From Gnetum montanum (taxonomy: Eukaryota; Streptophyta; Gnetopsida; Gnetales; Gnetaceae): a DNA stretch of 64,000 nt. Under the pieces are notes generated by a model. That model did not search any database, was not told where the DNA came from, and saw nothing but the letters and a program-made list of their open reading frames with translations. Location: contig MNCI01016470.1 of the NCBI GenBank assembly GCA_015680685.1, forward strand, positions 1,000,795 through 1,064,794, in the 5' to 3' direction. Made by a program: the position numbers and the translations under genes. This document shows, one piece after another, positions 54,939 to 64,000 of this stretch. Position 1 is the stretch's first letter. Each line of letters begins with the position of its first letter.

Positions 54939-55615
54939 NNNNNNNNNNNNNNNNNNNNNNNNNNNNNNNNNNNNNNNNNNNNNNNNNNNNNNNNNNNNNN
55001 NNNNNNNNNNNNNNNNNNNNNNNNNNNNNNNNNNNNNNNNNNNNNNNNNNNNNNNNNNNNNNNNNNNNNNNNNNNNNNNNNNNNNNNNNNNNNNNNNNNN
55101 NNNNNNNNNNNNNNNNNNNNNNNNNNNNNNNNNNNNNNNNNNNNNNNNNNNNNNNNNNNNNNNNNNNNNNNNNNNNNNNNNNNNNNNNNNNNNNNNNNNN
55201 NNNNNNNNNNNNNNNNNNNNNNNNNNNNNNNNNNNNNNNNNNNNNNNNNNNNNNNNNNNNNNNNNNNNNNNNNNNNNNNNNNNNNNNNNNNNNNNNNNNN
55301 NNNNNNNNNNNNNNNNNNNNNNNNNNNNNNNNNNNNNNNNNNNNNNNNNNNNNNNNNNNNNNNNNNNNNNNNNNNNNNNNNNNNNNNNNNNNNNNNNNNN
55401 NNNNNNNNNNNNNNNNNNNNNNNNNNNNNNNNNNNNNNNNNNNNNNNNNNNNNNNNNNNNNNNNNNNNNNNNNNNNNNNNNNNNNNNNNNNNNNNNNNNN
55501 NNNNNNNNNNNNNNNNNNNNNNNNNNNNNNNNNNNNNNNNNNNNNNNNNNNNNNNNNNNNNNNNNNNNNNNNNNNNNNNNNNNNNNNNNNNNNNNNNNNN
55601 NNNNNNNNNNNNNNN
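54939..55615. other. Assembly gap, 677 N
   Basis: No sequence. Any frame drawn through it is meaningless. Confidence 1.
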
Positions 55616-56379
55616 ACCATTTCTTACCCTCAGCTTAATTTCTCAATAATTTTCTTTCCCTTATTATTATCCCTTTGAATTTTAATGTTCCAATGTACCA
55701 TTTTATACCCTTTTCTTACCACCCAAGGTTTTATTGATAAAATCCACACCATCATCATTAATTATGCCTTTGGAATTAATGCAATTGCCCTAGACTCTTT
55801 GATCATAGTCAATGTCCTCAATTTCCAACGTTAATTTCAAGAAAATCATTAAAAATTTGGTACATTCTCTAAGTGCCCTAACTTTGATGAAAATATATAT
55901 ATGTGACCCCCCTGTGCTAATCAACATCATTTGCAATTGTTCACGAAGGGGAAGTTTTTCAAGTCCTCTCTACGACTCACGATTATGCGTCCCTTGCTTT
56001 CATATTCATAACTTGCTCGCTGGTACTCCGATTTTCATTCCATTTGAACCTACTTGAACCCGGTGTGTTCAGCTCAGTCGTGGGGGAGGGGCACATGTCG
56101 AATAGAACATAATTTTTTTTAAATTCCTCATCACCCAAAGGACATTATTAGGGGTAATTAGTTATAAAATAAAGAATAAAATGAGTCAAAAATAATTTCA
56201 TCTCCTTAGCTATATCAGAAAATTAAAATTGGAAACCACCTAAGTCATAGGACTCATTATTACAATCTTTTGGGCAAGATCACATGAAGATTAAAAAAAT
56301 TAATTAATTAAGGCAAGCAGTAAGGTATAACCTATCTTTGGTAACAACCTTATTAGCGATTGGTCCTGTGTGATTGCAG
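55616..56379 (+). other. Spacer upstream of the element E 3' ORF
   Basis: Non-coding. Holds the polypurine-like GTCGTGGGGG at 56077-56086 and a splice-acceptor-like TGTGATTGCAG ending at 56379, directly before ATG. No U3-like promoter copy is seen; it could lie in the gap. Confidence 0.55.
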
Positions 56380-57798
56380 ATGGCCCCGAAACGTGGACAA
56401 CAGGAAGGTCCTGCTCAAGGTGCGATCAAACAACCTAGGAGAGGTAAAGGACAAGTTCCTGCTAAACCACATGTAGAGCAGGAGGAACAATCATTTAGTA
56501 TCCACCAAGAAGACCTTGCTGCTATACAATCAAGGCCTACCCTCTCTATAAGTGGTGCCTGATACTTAGGGGAAATGTACCAATTTTGGCACAACAAAGA
56601 AGAAGGCACCACGGTTAACATTTGTGGTGTGACTATTGATTCCTCTATTTAGGCCATTTCGGAAGTATTAAACCTTTTGAATACAAGGCCAAAGGTTGCT
56701 CAGAACTAGCTGGACACTTTTAGAACTAAGTAACTTAATAAACTATTGATAGAGAATAAAAGGGTGGTGAAAGAAAAGGAGACGCCATTTGGGATGCCTC
56801 CACCACATAGGCGCAAACCCATGCACATCTTAAGGCACTCAAGGCCTTGCAAGAAGAAAATAAGCAACTTGCAACTGACAATCTTCGGTTGACCGTTGTA
56901 AAAAAGCAAAAGAATGTTCTCGATGAACACTTTCATCAACTACGAGAACAATTTATCCAGGTCAACCGAGACGTAAGCCATTTAACCAGAGAAAATCGAA
57001 CCCTGTCGATGGAGGAGGTACATGCTATTCGTAAAAAGTTAGCAATTGAGATTAGCACATGGAAAAATGAGGCTAAATGACATGAAAAGCTAAAGGAGAA
57101 CTTCTGGGATCAGGTGGGGATGTACAAAGAAATCCTAGAGAAGGAGATCCATATGGCCAAGGCCCAAATGAACACTATCATTGCTCAACACATTGATTGG
57201 CAGGCCATATTGGACACATATGCCTTCGCCCATCAAGCAGAAGTTAAGAACTGGGACCTGTAGATTCAGGACTTAATAGAGTACATGGAGTTGGCAAACC
57301 TCAGATAATTCAACCTTGCCATGTTAACAGTAGGGTGCTTGAGGTCAGAGCTCGAGTAGCAGGTAGCAACCACACACATCAAATTCGAAGTAGAATTTGT
57401 AGAGCGCAAGAAGCTAGTGGAGAAACTAGATGTTGCAAATTCTGGACTTGAGATGGTAAAAGCTAGCTACCAGGGATAGAAGGATGTCACAACTGACTTG
57501 GCTCGATGGCTAATGGACCTTCATGAATACAAGAACAAAGCTAGAGCCTATGAGGAGGAACGATGGGTGTTCGCAGCTTGGTATGTCAAGGCCAACCAAA
57601 TGTTCCCGCTACTACCCTGTCTGTGGGAAGTGTTGAATCCATCAAACATTGGAACATTAGCATAGACGAAACAAGACCCTCAAACTGAAGAGGAGAAGTT
57701 CTAGGCCATACTTCAACGCCATCAAGCCTCAAAGCCTAGAGCACAAGACAAAGGGAAGGCACCAATGGAGGAGCCATCGCCACCAGGAACTACATGAG
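56380..57798 (+). pseudogene. 3' ORF of element E, coiled-coil protein with several breaks
   Basis: Unrecognised family, shared with element A (9213-12080). N-terminus MAPKRGQQEGPAQGAIKQPR is basic, Gln/Gly/Pro-rich. YQFWHNKEEGTTVNICGVTI follows. A long helical region from about 56830: LKALQEENKQLATDNLRLT, VLDEHFHQLREQFIQVNRD, RTLSMEEVHAIRKK, EISTWKNEAK, AEVKNWDL and EYMELANLR, with heptad-like Leu/Ile spacing. A compact segment (DLARWLMDLHEYKNKARAYE, about 57495, then NQMFPLLPCLWEVLNPSNIG) and a basic Pro-rich end (PRAQDKGKAPMEEPSPPGTT) stop at 57796. Stops at about 56561, 56650, 56708, 57078, 57260, 57307 and elsewhere, with a frameshift between 56710 and 56850. No signal peptide or membrane span is seen. 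Confidence 0.65.
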
Positions 57799-57941
57799 TT
57801 CTGCATTTTTGTAGTTGTAGCACATATTTTTTTATGTTGTATTTTCTTCCCACACTGCAACATCATTTCATTTTTTCTAGTTAATAATCCCATACCTATC
57901 CACTATGTAATCACTGTAACTCAAGGACGAGTTTTTATTCA
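57799..57941 (+). other. 3' untranslated region of element E
   Basis: Ends in the conserved AAGGACGAGTTTTTATTCA tail. Confidence 0.6.
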
Positions 57942-57951
57942 ATCATGGGGG
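57942..57951 (+). promoter_or_regulatory. 3' polypurine tract of element E
   Basis: ATCATGGGGG, then TA, directly before TGATGAG of the LTR. Confidence 0.75.
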
Positions 57952-57953
57952 TA

Positions 57954-58750
57954 TGATGAGATGTGATATTGCATCCCCCGTGATATCGTGTACGCGATAT
58001 CGTAGTCCGTCGCAATGTCTATAAATAAGAAGTGGCTCTCCCTTGTTTCATAACATAGAATAGGACTAGCGAAGCTCTGGTAGTTTGATCACTCCAGAGA
58101 TAGATTATTTTTCCCATGTCTGCCCGTAGTGTGGTGAATGTAATTGTATGACATCCTTTATTCGAGTGTGACGTACTTGGACACACGCATGACCAGAAAT
58201 AAAGATCAAGATTACTTCATCATTGTAGCATTCACTTTGTTTATTTATTTATTTAATTGTTATTTACTGATTTCCTAATTAGTCTCTCTCACTCTTATCT
58301 CCTAATAACGTAGAATGAGTACGATTTGACTACAAGCATTTAAGTGTGACTACTTGGTAACCCAGTGGCGTACCTAGGATCTGCGCTTGGTAATCCTAGT
58401 GGTAGTCATGCACGAAGTCCAAGATGTGTATAGATAATCAAGGAATAGATGCTCATCGCACTTAGGCTAGATTAGATTCTCTTACACTTTTCCCTCTTAG
58501 CTTATCTTAGTTAATATTATCTTCCATTGCCTTCAGGAGTAGCATTAGATTAGAACACATCATACACCTCACTCTAGACTAAACCATATGTGAAAAATAT
58601 AATACTAGACCAGGTGGGAAGACAGTGAACTGCGACCTAAGGATAACTATCTAGGTGCCACAACTAGTCCGTTTGTGGAGTTTGACCGGATTGCGTGTGA
58701 AAATGCTCGTATTCGTATGGTTGAGTGTAGGGGTACCTTGCCACTCATCA
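57954..58750 (+). repeat. Element E 3' LTR
   Basis: Begins TGATGAGATGTG and ends GCCACTCATCA. Its U3 has one near-palindrome (about 57987-58008) instead of two, and many C/T and G/A differences from the 5' LTR. Confidence 0.9.
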
Positions 58751-58755
58751 ATTGT
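58751..58755 (+). repeat. Target-site duplication of element E, right
   Basis: ATTGT, identical to 51831-51835. Confidence 0.9.
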
Positions 58756-59402
58756 CCTTCTTGGAACCACACCTATTATTTTGATTTTGGATAAACTCTC
58801 CTAAGATCTTATAACTATTTTTATTACTCATGTAGAATATTAAAAATTGATACTTTTCTTAAGCTTCAAATGGTAACAAATTAGCTTCTAATAAAAGTAT
58901 TGCACATGAGAATTGAGTTTTTAACTTGAATTTATCTAACAAAAATTATTTTTGAAGTTTTTAAATTTTCTTTAATGATTCTTAATCAAGGCATGGACAC
59001 CACACATCCATAAAGCACCATAGTTTGTACAATTATTGGAAAAAGATATTTTGAATTTGTCCAAGTCCAAGATTATTACTACATTTATTGTTCATTGTAT
59101 AGAAAACCTTTCAACCATTTTTAATTTTTCATATACAATGCTTTCACTTATAATTTTGAGAGCATTCTAATTGCAAATATATGTATGTATCCACAATCTC
59201 ATATCTTTTATTATTTAGTTGGACAATGTAATTTTTCTTATTAGTTTCAAAAATTAGCACATTTTTTTGATCTAATAGATTCATTGGATCTTAGACATCA
59301 TTAGATCTTTTGTGTCTTTAGTGAATTTGATTTGTTTTAGTGGATTTGATTTTTCTCTCTTCAATTTTTCTTTAGCAAATTTGATTTCTTTAAAATTCTT
59401 CT
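58756..59402. other. AT-rich intergenic
   Basis: Short repeated AATTTGATTT and TGGATTTGATTT phrases at 59325-59390, otherwise nothing. Confidence 0.4.
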
Positions 59403-60190
59403 ATGGAATATTTTATGCAACCCCTAACTTCTTCAACTAATGTTGAAATTTCTACTTCTTTTATCAATGCAAAAAATTATGTTGATTTTCAAAATGCAAA
59501 TCTACATGTTGGTAAGAAAAAAATTATAATGTGTTTTTATAATAATGTTGATGTAGTTAAGACACCTGATTTTATTCTTCTTGATGATGTATATGAGTCA
59601 CTAATTGTTGATCTTTTATCACAATATGTGTTCATTCAAATTTTGGATTATCTACCTCATAATTAAAGTTTCTTTTAGAAGTTAAAAGATTTGATGAGAA
59701 AAGTGACATCTAATCCTTTATTTCAATAATTATTCTCATTTTTTTTTGCTTGTTGGGTAATGCTTCAATAGTGTAGTATGCCCTAGATATAGGGTGTCTT
59801 ATACATAAGTATGCAATGTTGATTACTCATAAGTAGACTTCAAATTTGGATGTCCAATCTGAAAAATAGGCCAAAAATTCATGTTTTTTTTGAGTTATAT
59901 TGTCTTTCATTGATTTTCAAAAAGGTAAATTGTTAGTCTTCTCAATTCCATTAAGCATATGGAGTCTATTTCTATAGCTTTTGATTTTCGTAGACATTTT
60001 TTTTTATTGAAATCAATCTTCTCAATCATAAAAAGCAATTAGTATTATAAGAGACTTATCTTCAATTATTTATATATTATAATCTTCCTAATTCTTGCAA
60101 CTTTTGCCATCATGAAGGACACTTGTTTAATGCTTATGCTCATCTACTTAAGACAAAAAGATTATAGAGAAAAAGAAAAAATGTGTTGAA
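59403..60190 (+). pseudogene. Possible LINE ORF1-type fragment with zinc knuckle
   Basis: An 87-codon frame (MEYFMQPLTSSTNVEIS..., to DYLPHN) is followed by broken frames. These lead to LPNSCNFCHHEGHLFNAY at about 60087-60140, a CX2CX4H knuckle with the last Cys replaced. A knuckle of this type after a 150-200 residue domain is known from plant LINE ORF1 (DUF4283-zf-CCHC) proteins. The N-terminal resemblance is weak, so the call rests mainly on the knuckle and the LINE RT remains at 62160-63240. Confidence 0.4.
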
Positions 60191-61299
60191 GCTAAAGATA
60201 CAAATAATAATAATAATAATATGAAGTGAAAGATATAAAAAAAATGAAGTTGATGTCAAAAATAAGAATGATCAAATAGAAATAAAAAATTCAAAAAACA
60301 TAGGAACTCCTATGTATATTTTTTTTGGTACTAGAGAAAATATTAAGCAACTTAAACAAATAACCTACAAGGAAAATTTTTTCTTATCTAACAAAGAATT
60401 GACAAGAAGGTCATAGATTATGGTGAAGACTCTCAATGTAAGGTTAATAATAAGCAACAAGTGTTAGTATTTTCTTTCTTTGACTTAAATATTAGTATTA
60501 AGCCACAATCCTCTACCTCAAATACTTTTGGTATTTTAAATTTAAGCATGGATACTAAAAAGTGATGTAAATATTGTTAAGAATGGGATCTTCCTCCTTA
60601 ACAACAATTAATTTTCTTCACATATTTTTTCAAATTATTAATTGAAAGGTTATACACCTAAATAAATAGTCCTCAAAATTGGAAAAAAATATTTCCATAT
60701 TTTTTTATTTATGTGTACTTAGTGTCAAGCATGTAATGTACTTTGAATTTTCTTTGCATATTATTAATATTTTTTGATGTTCAAAATAGTTCCTCCCCCC
60801 ACCCCGCACAAGAAACAAGTTTTATTTTGTCAACAATATTCTTCATTTTTATACATTCACAAAATATTTGTAGTTGATGTAGCATTGCCTTTTACCCTAT
60901 TTATGAATTTTTTATAAGTGCTACATCATCTTTAAAGATTGAAAATTATATCTATAACTAATTGGCTTTAATGTCATTATTTGTAGGTAGCTTTTTAATT
61001 CACTCTTCTTTAAAGGAAGTGGTTTTAAGGGGAGACTTATTTTTAGGATTTTATTTAGAAAATAAAAAAAAACATGTTTTACATCAACATAATAAAGGGT
61101 AAATCTTTTCAAAATACCCTAAAGTATTAACCATGAAATGTATGTTTTTGAATAATAGATAAAACTATCCATGGAAGATCTTCGAGCAATAAATATTACA
61201 ACCTAAGCTAAGTAAAAATTAAGGAAGAAAGAACTTCAACTCAATTTAGTATTGAGTAGATAATGATAGGATATAATTTCTAGACAACATAAAATTATA
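60191..61299. other. AT-rich, unassigned
   Basis: Stops in all frames; short A and T runs and a C-run near 60795. Confidence 0.4.
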
Positions 61300-61415
61300 A
61301 TGAGACATTAGCCTAGTAGTAAGCCTCTTGATTTAAAAATTTCAAGTCATGGATTTGATTCTAGTGGGAAAAATTGAGTTATCAAGTTTTAACTGAGCTT
61401 AAGAATGGGAAGCTT
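61300..61415 (+). mobile_element. SINE-like unit, copy 1
   Basis: A-box-like TAGCCTAGTAG (61309-61319) and B-box-like GGATTTGATTC (61351-61361) at tRNA-like spacing. The tail GAGTTATCAAGTTTTAACTGAG is shared with copy 2. Decayed copy of a tRNA-derived SINE. Confidence 0.55.
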
Positions 61416-61689
61416 TCATATTTTGTTGCTATTTGTTCTTTATTTCTGATTGATCTATTCTTTTATCTTTAGAGAGAGTTTTCTTCTTCTCTTTACAAGA
61501 AATCCTTTAGTAGGAAGTAAAAACCTATGAAGGCACTTGTTAATAAGGGCAAGGCCTGATCCTTTTTCTATCCTAGAGGAGAGGTTTTTCAGGATTGGTT
61601 TTAAGGATGAAAATTTGAAAAGGCATCTCCTAAATCATTGGGATTTTTCTTTAGCATCTCTCTTTGATAATCTAGCATACTCAAAATAA

Positions 61690-61990
61690 TGAGGTGTTAG
61701 CCTAGTGGTAAGACACTTGATGTGGAAGCTCCATGTTATGGGTTTGATTTTGGTGGGCCGTACTAAGTTATATAAAGTTTTAATTAGACTATATATCTTG
61801 GAGTGTACCTATGTTTCACTTATTTCAGGTTCCAACACCCCCTAATGTACTCTAAAGTTTTTAAATATTATTATTTATTCTTTTGGGATTCAACACCCCC
61901 ATCTATAAAGTTCCAAGTGAACTCTATATCTTAGGGTAGGCATATATTACAATTATTTTGGGGTTCCAACAATAGCAACCCCTCCCCCCT
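61690..61990 (+). mobile_element. SINE-like unit, copy 2
   Basis: A-box-like TAGCCTAGTGG (61698-61708) and B-box-like GGTTTGATTTT (61741-61751). AAGTTATATAAAGTTTTAA corresponds to copy 1. The tail (TATAAAGTT...CTATATCTT...GGTTCCAACA...CCC) occurs twice, at about 61770-61843 and 61905-61985. Confidence 0.55.
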
Positions 61991-62159
61991 CCCCACAGAT
62001 AAAATTCTAATTTAACTATAAAGCTTATGACCTAGTGGCTAGTTGAAAGAATGTTAAGATGCTAGATTTTCAAGTTAGAGATTTGGGATTCAGCTCTTAA
62101 TCTCAAATTTTATCTTTGATATTTTTATTAATAAAATGCAAAAAATGGTTATGCAATGG

Positions 62160-63240
62160 GCAAGATAATCATGCTATCAAACTTGGAACCCAGGTAGTGA
62201 ACCTTCTTTTACATGCATATGATGTTTCCTTGATCTCCAATACTACAGAAGGTGTGCAAAATATGTTGCAAATTTTAGAAAATTATTGTTACTAATATGG
62301 TCTTCAAGTGACTATAGATAAATCCAAATTGATGATCTAGGATACAATAAATACTTGTTATAACTTCTATTTTAGAGGTACCAATGTGAAAATATTAGAA
62401 TCTTTTAAATATGTAGCTCTCATTTAGATAATTAATTACATGTGGGGGAAGTACATTAAAGAAAAAATAACATTAGTTTTCAAGGCTCTGTATGCTTTTA
62501 AAAACAAGTATAAGAATTTAGGACTTTAGGCTTGGAAGATGAAAAACATGTTTTTCAAAATATCATATATCCTATTGTTTTGTATGGATATATTGTTTGG
62601 AGACATGGATTCAACAATAAAATTTAGAAAGATATTAAAAGAATGCAAAAAATTTTTCTTCTAGATGAGTTAAAGGTGAAGATATAAACATCTTACTCAA
62701 TGTTATTATGTAAATGTGATTTATTACCTTTAGAAGTATAAGCCTTATGTTAATGCATTACATACACTCATAACTTGCATATATCAAGGTAAGACAAATC
62801 CTCTAAAGTAGTTCTTAAGGATTCACAAGATCATGGATGATATTTTAAGAGGATGCAATGGTTAAGAAAATGGAAAATCTCTAGGGAGAACATGTAGAAA
62901 AATCCTAAGCATATTCATCAACTAGTCAAGTAGAAGATTTTAGTATAGAATTAGTTTAATGTGAAAGGAAAGAGACAATTTCATTTGCATCATATTAGAT
63001 CTAATAAACTAGATGTAGAAGCTTACTATCTCTAAGCTATTATTCTAATCAAGTATTAGAATATGCTATTTGCAAGATTTGTTTAAGTTCTCATCATCAT
63101 AGAATTAAAAGTGAAAGATAGATTTAACTCTCCTAAGAAGAGAGCATTTGTAGGTTGTGCAGGTTAGGAATCCTTGATGGTGAGTTACATGTGTTTCTTT
63201 CTTATGCTATAACTACCCATTTAAGATAATGTTATAATGT
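62160..63240 (+). pseudogene. LINE reverse transcriptase and C-terminal region, degenerate
   Basis: AYDVSLISNTTEGVQNMLQI (about 62215; the ADD active site is changed to YDV), YGLQVTIDKSKLMI, TNVKILESFKYVALI (about 62380) and YIKEKITLVFKALYAFKNKY. Further on, ICRLCRLGILDGELHVFLSY-like pieces around 63150-63210 resemble the CxxC...E.E.HFLL.C end of some LINE ORF2 proteins. Multiple frames and stops. Same family as 42829-43104. Confidence 0.6.
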
Positions 63241-63615
63241 TACAACAAGAAACTTGTATGATTTGTTTTTGATGCTCCCTTTGATGCTTAGTTAGTTTGT
63301 AGAGTCTATTTAATTTTCATGAAAATGTAATATTTGTTGATAAGGATTCTGTTAGTTTTGGACTAATGGAATTTACCATACAAAACACAACGTGATAAGG
63401 TCATAAGCTTTGAAGACAATGTTAAGTGGATTGTTAAAAATACTCATGTATATGATTGCATTAAATAAAAATATAGAAGAGATTATAATATATATGACAC
63501 AAATAAAAACCCATGTTGCCATGGTAGAAGATAGAGAAAATATTTATCATTTTATGTTTTATAATGTATATGGATTTTATGATTATAAGAAATAAAATAA
63601 TAACAAATGCATTTG
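63241..63615. other. LINE flank, unassigned
   Basis: AT-rich, no supported coding content. ATTTG (63611-63615) directly precedes the LTR and is half of a possible target duplication. Confidence 0.35.
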
Positions 63616-64000
63616 TGATGAGTGGCGAGATACCCCTACACTCAACCATATGAATACGAGTGTAGCACGTGCGATCCGATTGAACTCCGCAGACTAGGTG
63701 CCTACACGCCCCATGGAACACTTAGGGTTAATCATTTGTTGTCTTCCGAGACTTACTTGTAGTTGTCGCCATGTATGGTTAAGTAAGTTCGAGGTATATG
63801 ATTTTTATATCTTTTTATGTTTTTCTCCTACACTATTGAGGTGAAGGGTTGAGAAACTAACTAACTCTAACTAATGAACTAAGTCTAAATTACCTAGCAT
63901 CAGCATCTGTTCCCACTTACCGTACACACCTTGAACCGATGCAACTGTGGCTACCAAACACTAATCGTTACTGGGATCACCACGCGTAACGCATGTGCTT
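63616..64000 (-). repeat. LTR of the A/E superfamily, cut by the window end
   Basis: Minus orientation. Begins TGATGAGTGGCGAGATACCC and CTACACTCAACCATATGAAT, identical in type to the solo LTR at 22684, then diverges (CACGTGCGATCCGATTGAAC; CGCCATGTATGGTTAAGTAA). It could be a solo LTR or the 3' LTR of a full element outside the window. Confidence 0.85.

Larger units (their letters stand above)
51836..58750 (+). mobile_element. Element E: pol-less gypsy derivative with gag and 3' ORF
   Basis: Two LTRs of 800 and 797 bp, a tRNA-Asp primer site, gag, a 677 N gap, the 3' coiled-coil ORF, polypurine tract and a perfect ATTGT target duplication. In element A about 3.9 kb of pol separates gag from the T-rich spacer. 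In E the gag tail passes within about 110 bases into that spacer (TAGTTATGGGGG, then T-rich sequence) before the N gap starts. So pol is missing rather than hidden, though the gap size may not be exact. It must have moved using enzymes supplied by a relative such as element A. Confidence 0.85.

Noticed and set aside
54811-55678. Long open frames crossing the N gap on both strands
   Set aside because: They consist of undefined residues; only the absence of stops in N makes them open.
61305-61365. tRNA gene
   Set aside because: A and B boxes are present, but no cloverleaf with a paired acceptor stem could be drawn; a SINE fits better.

Overview
This is plant nuclear DNA, AT-rich and dominated by old, nested, mostly inactivated retrotransposons. 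I see one nearly complete host gene. Large retroelements with many CpG-type transitions, only one gene in 64 kb and a 2-oxoglutarate dioxygenase of the plant secondary-metabolism type suggest a large-genome seed plant, possibly a gymnosperm. That last step is inference; no sequence here fixes the species.

Layout. 458-13208 is a long Ty3/gypsy element (element A): LTR, tRNA-Asp primer site, decayed gag, protease, RT/RNase H and integrase, then a 1.65 kb spacer with a U3-like promoter copy and a probable intron, a 3' coiled-coil ORF, polypurine tract and 3' LTR. 13430-15975 holds a 155-162 bp tandem repeat and a minus-strand Copia pol fragment. 15975-30571 is a Tat-like gypsy derivative (B): 1.2 kb LTRs, tRNA-Asn primer site, gag and protease but no RT or integrase, and a roughly 190 bp hairpin-motif array. 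A Ty1/copia element (C, 20570-25420) sits inside B, and a minus-strand solo LTR (22684-23508) sits inside C: three insertion layers. 31442-38406 is a remnant of the A family split by a minus-strand chromovirus-like element. 38870-41400 is a second, decayed Copia.

The 41.6-51.4 kb stretch is the genic island. It has an unidentified minus-strand ORF with a TATA box (41751-42116), a four-exon minus-strand 2-oxoglutarate/Fe(II) dioxygenase gene (44256-47780) whose third intron carries a SINE-like unit and a Copia fragment, and two minus-strand subtilase pseudogene pieces. 51836-58750 is a second A-superfamily element (E) with a perfect 5 bp target duplication; it keeps gag and the 3' ORF but has lost pol. 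59.4-63.2 kb holds LINE remnants and SINE-like units, and the window ends inside another minus-strand LTR of the same superfamily (from 63616).

The most interesting signal is shared by A and E: a conserved, unrecognised 3' coiled-coil ORF whose ATG follows directly on a splice acceptor, and a TGGGGG polypurine-like tract present at three equivalent places. In A only, a U3-like promoter copy lies upstream of this ORF. Together these suggest separate expression of the 3' protein and extra plus-strand priming sites. Assembly gaps: single N at 2627 and 40088, and 677 N at 54939-55615.
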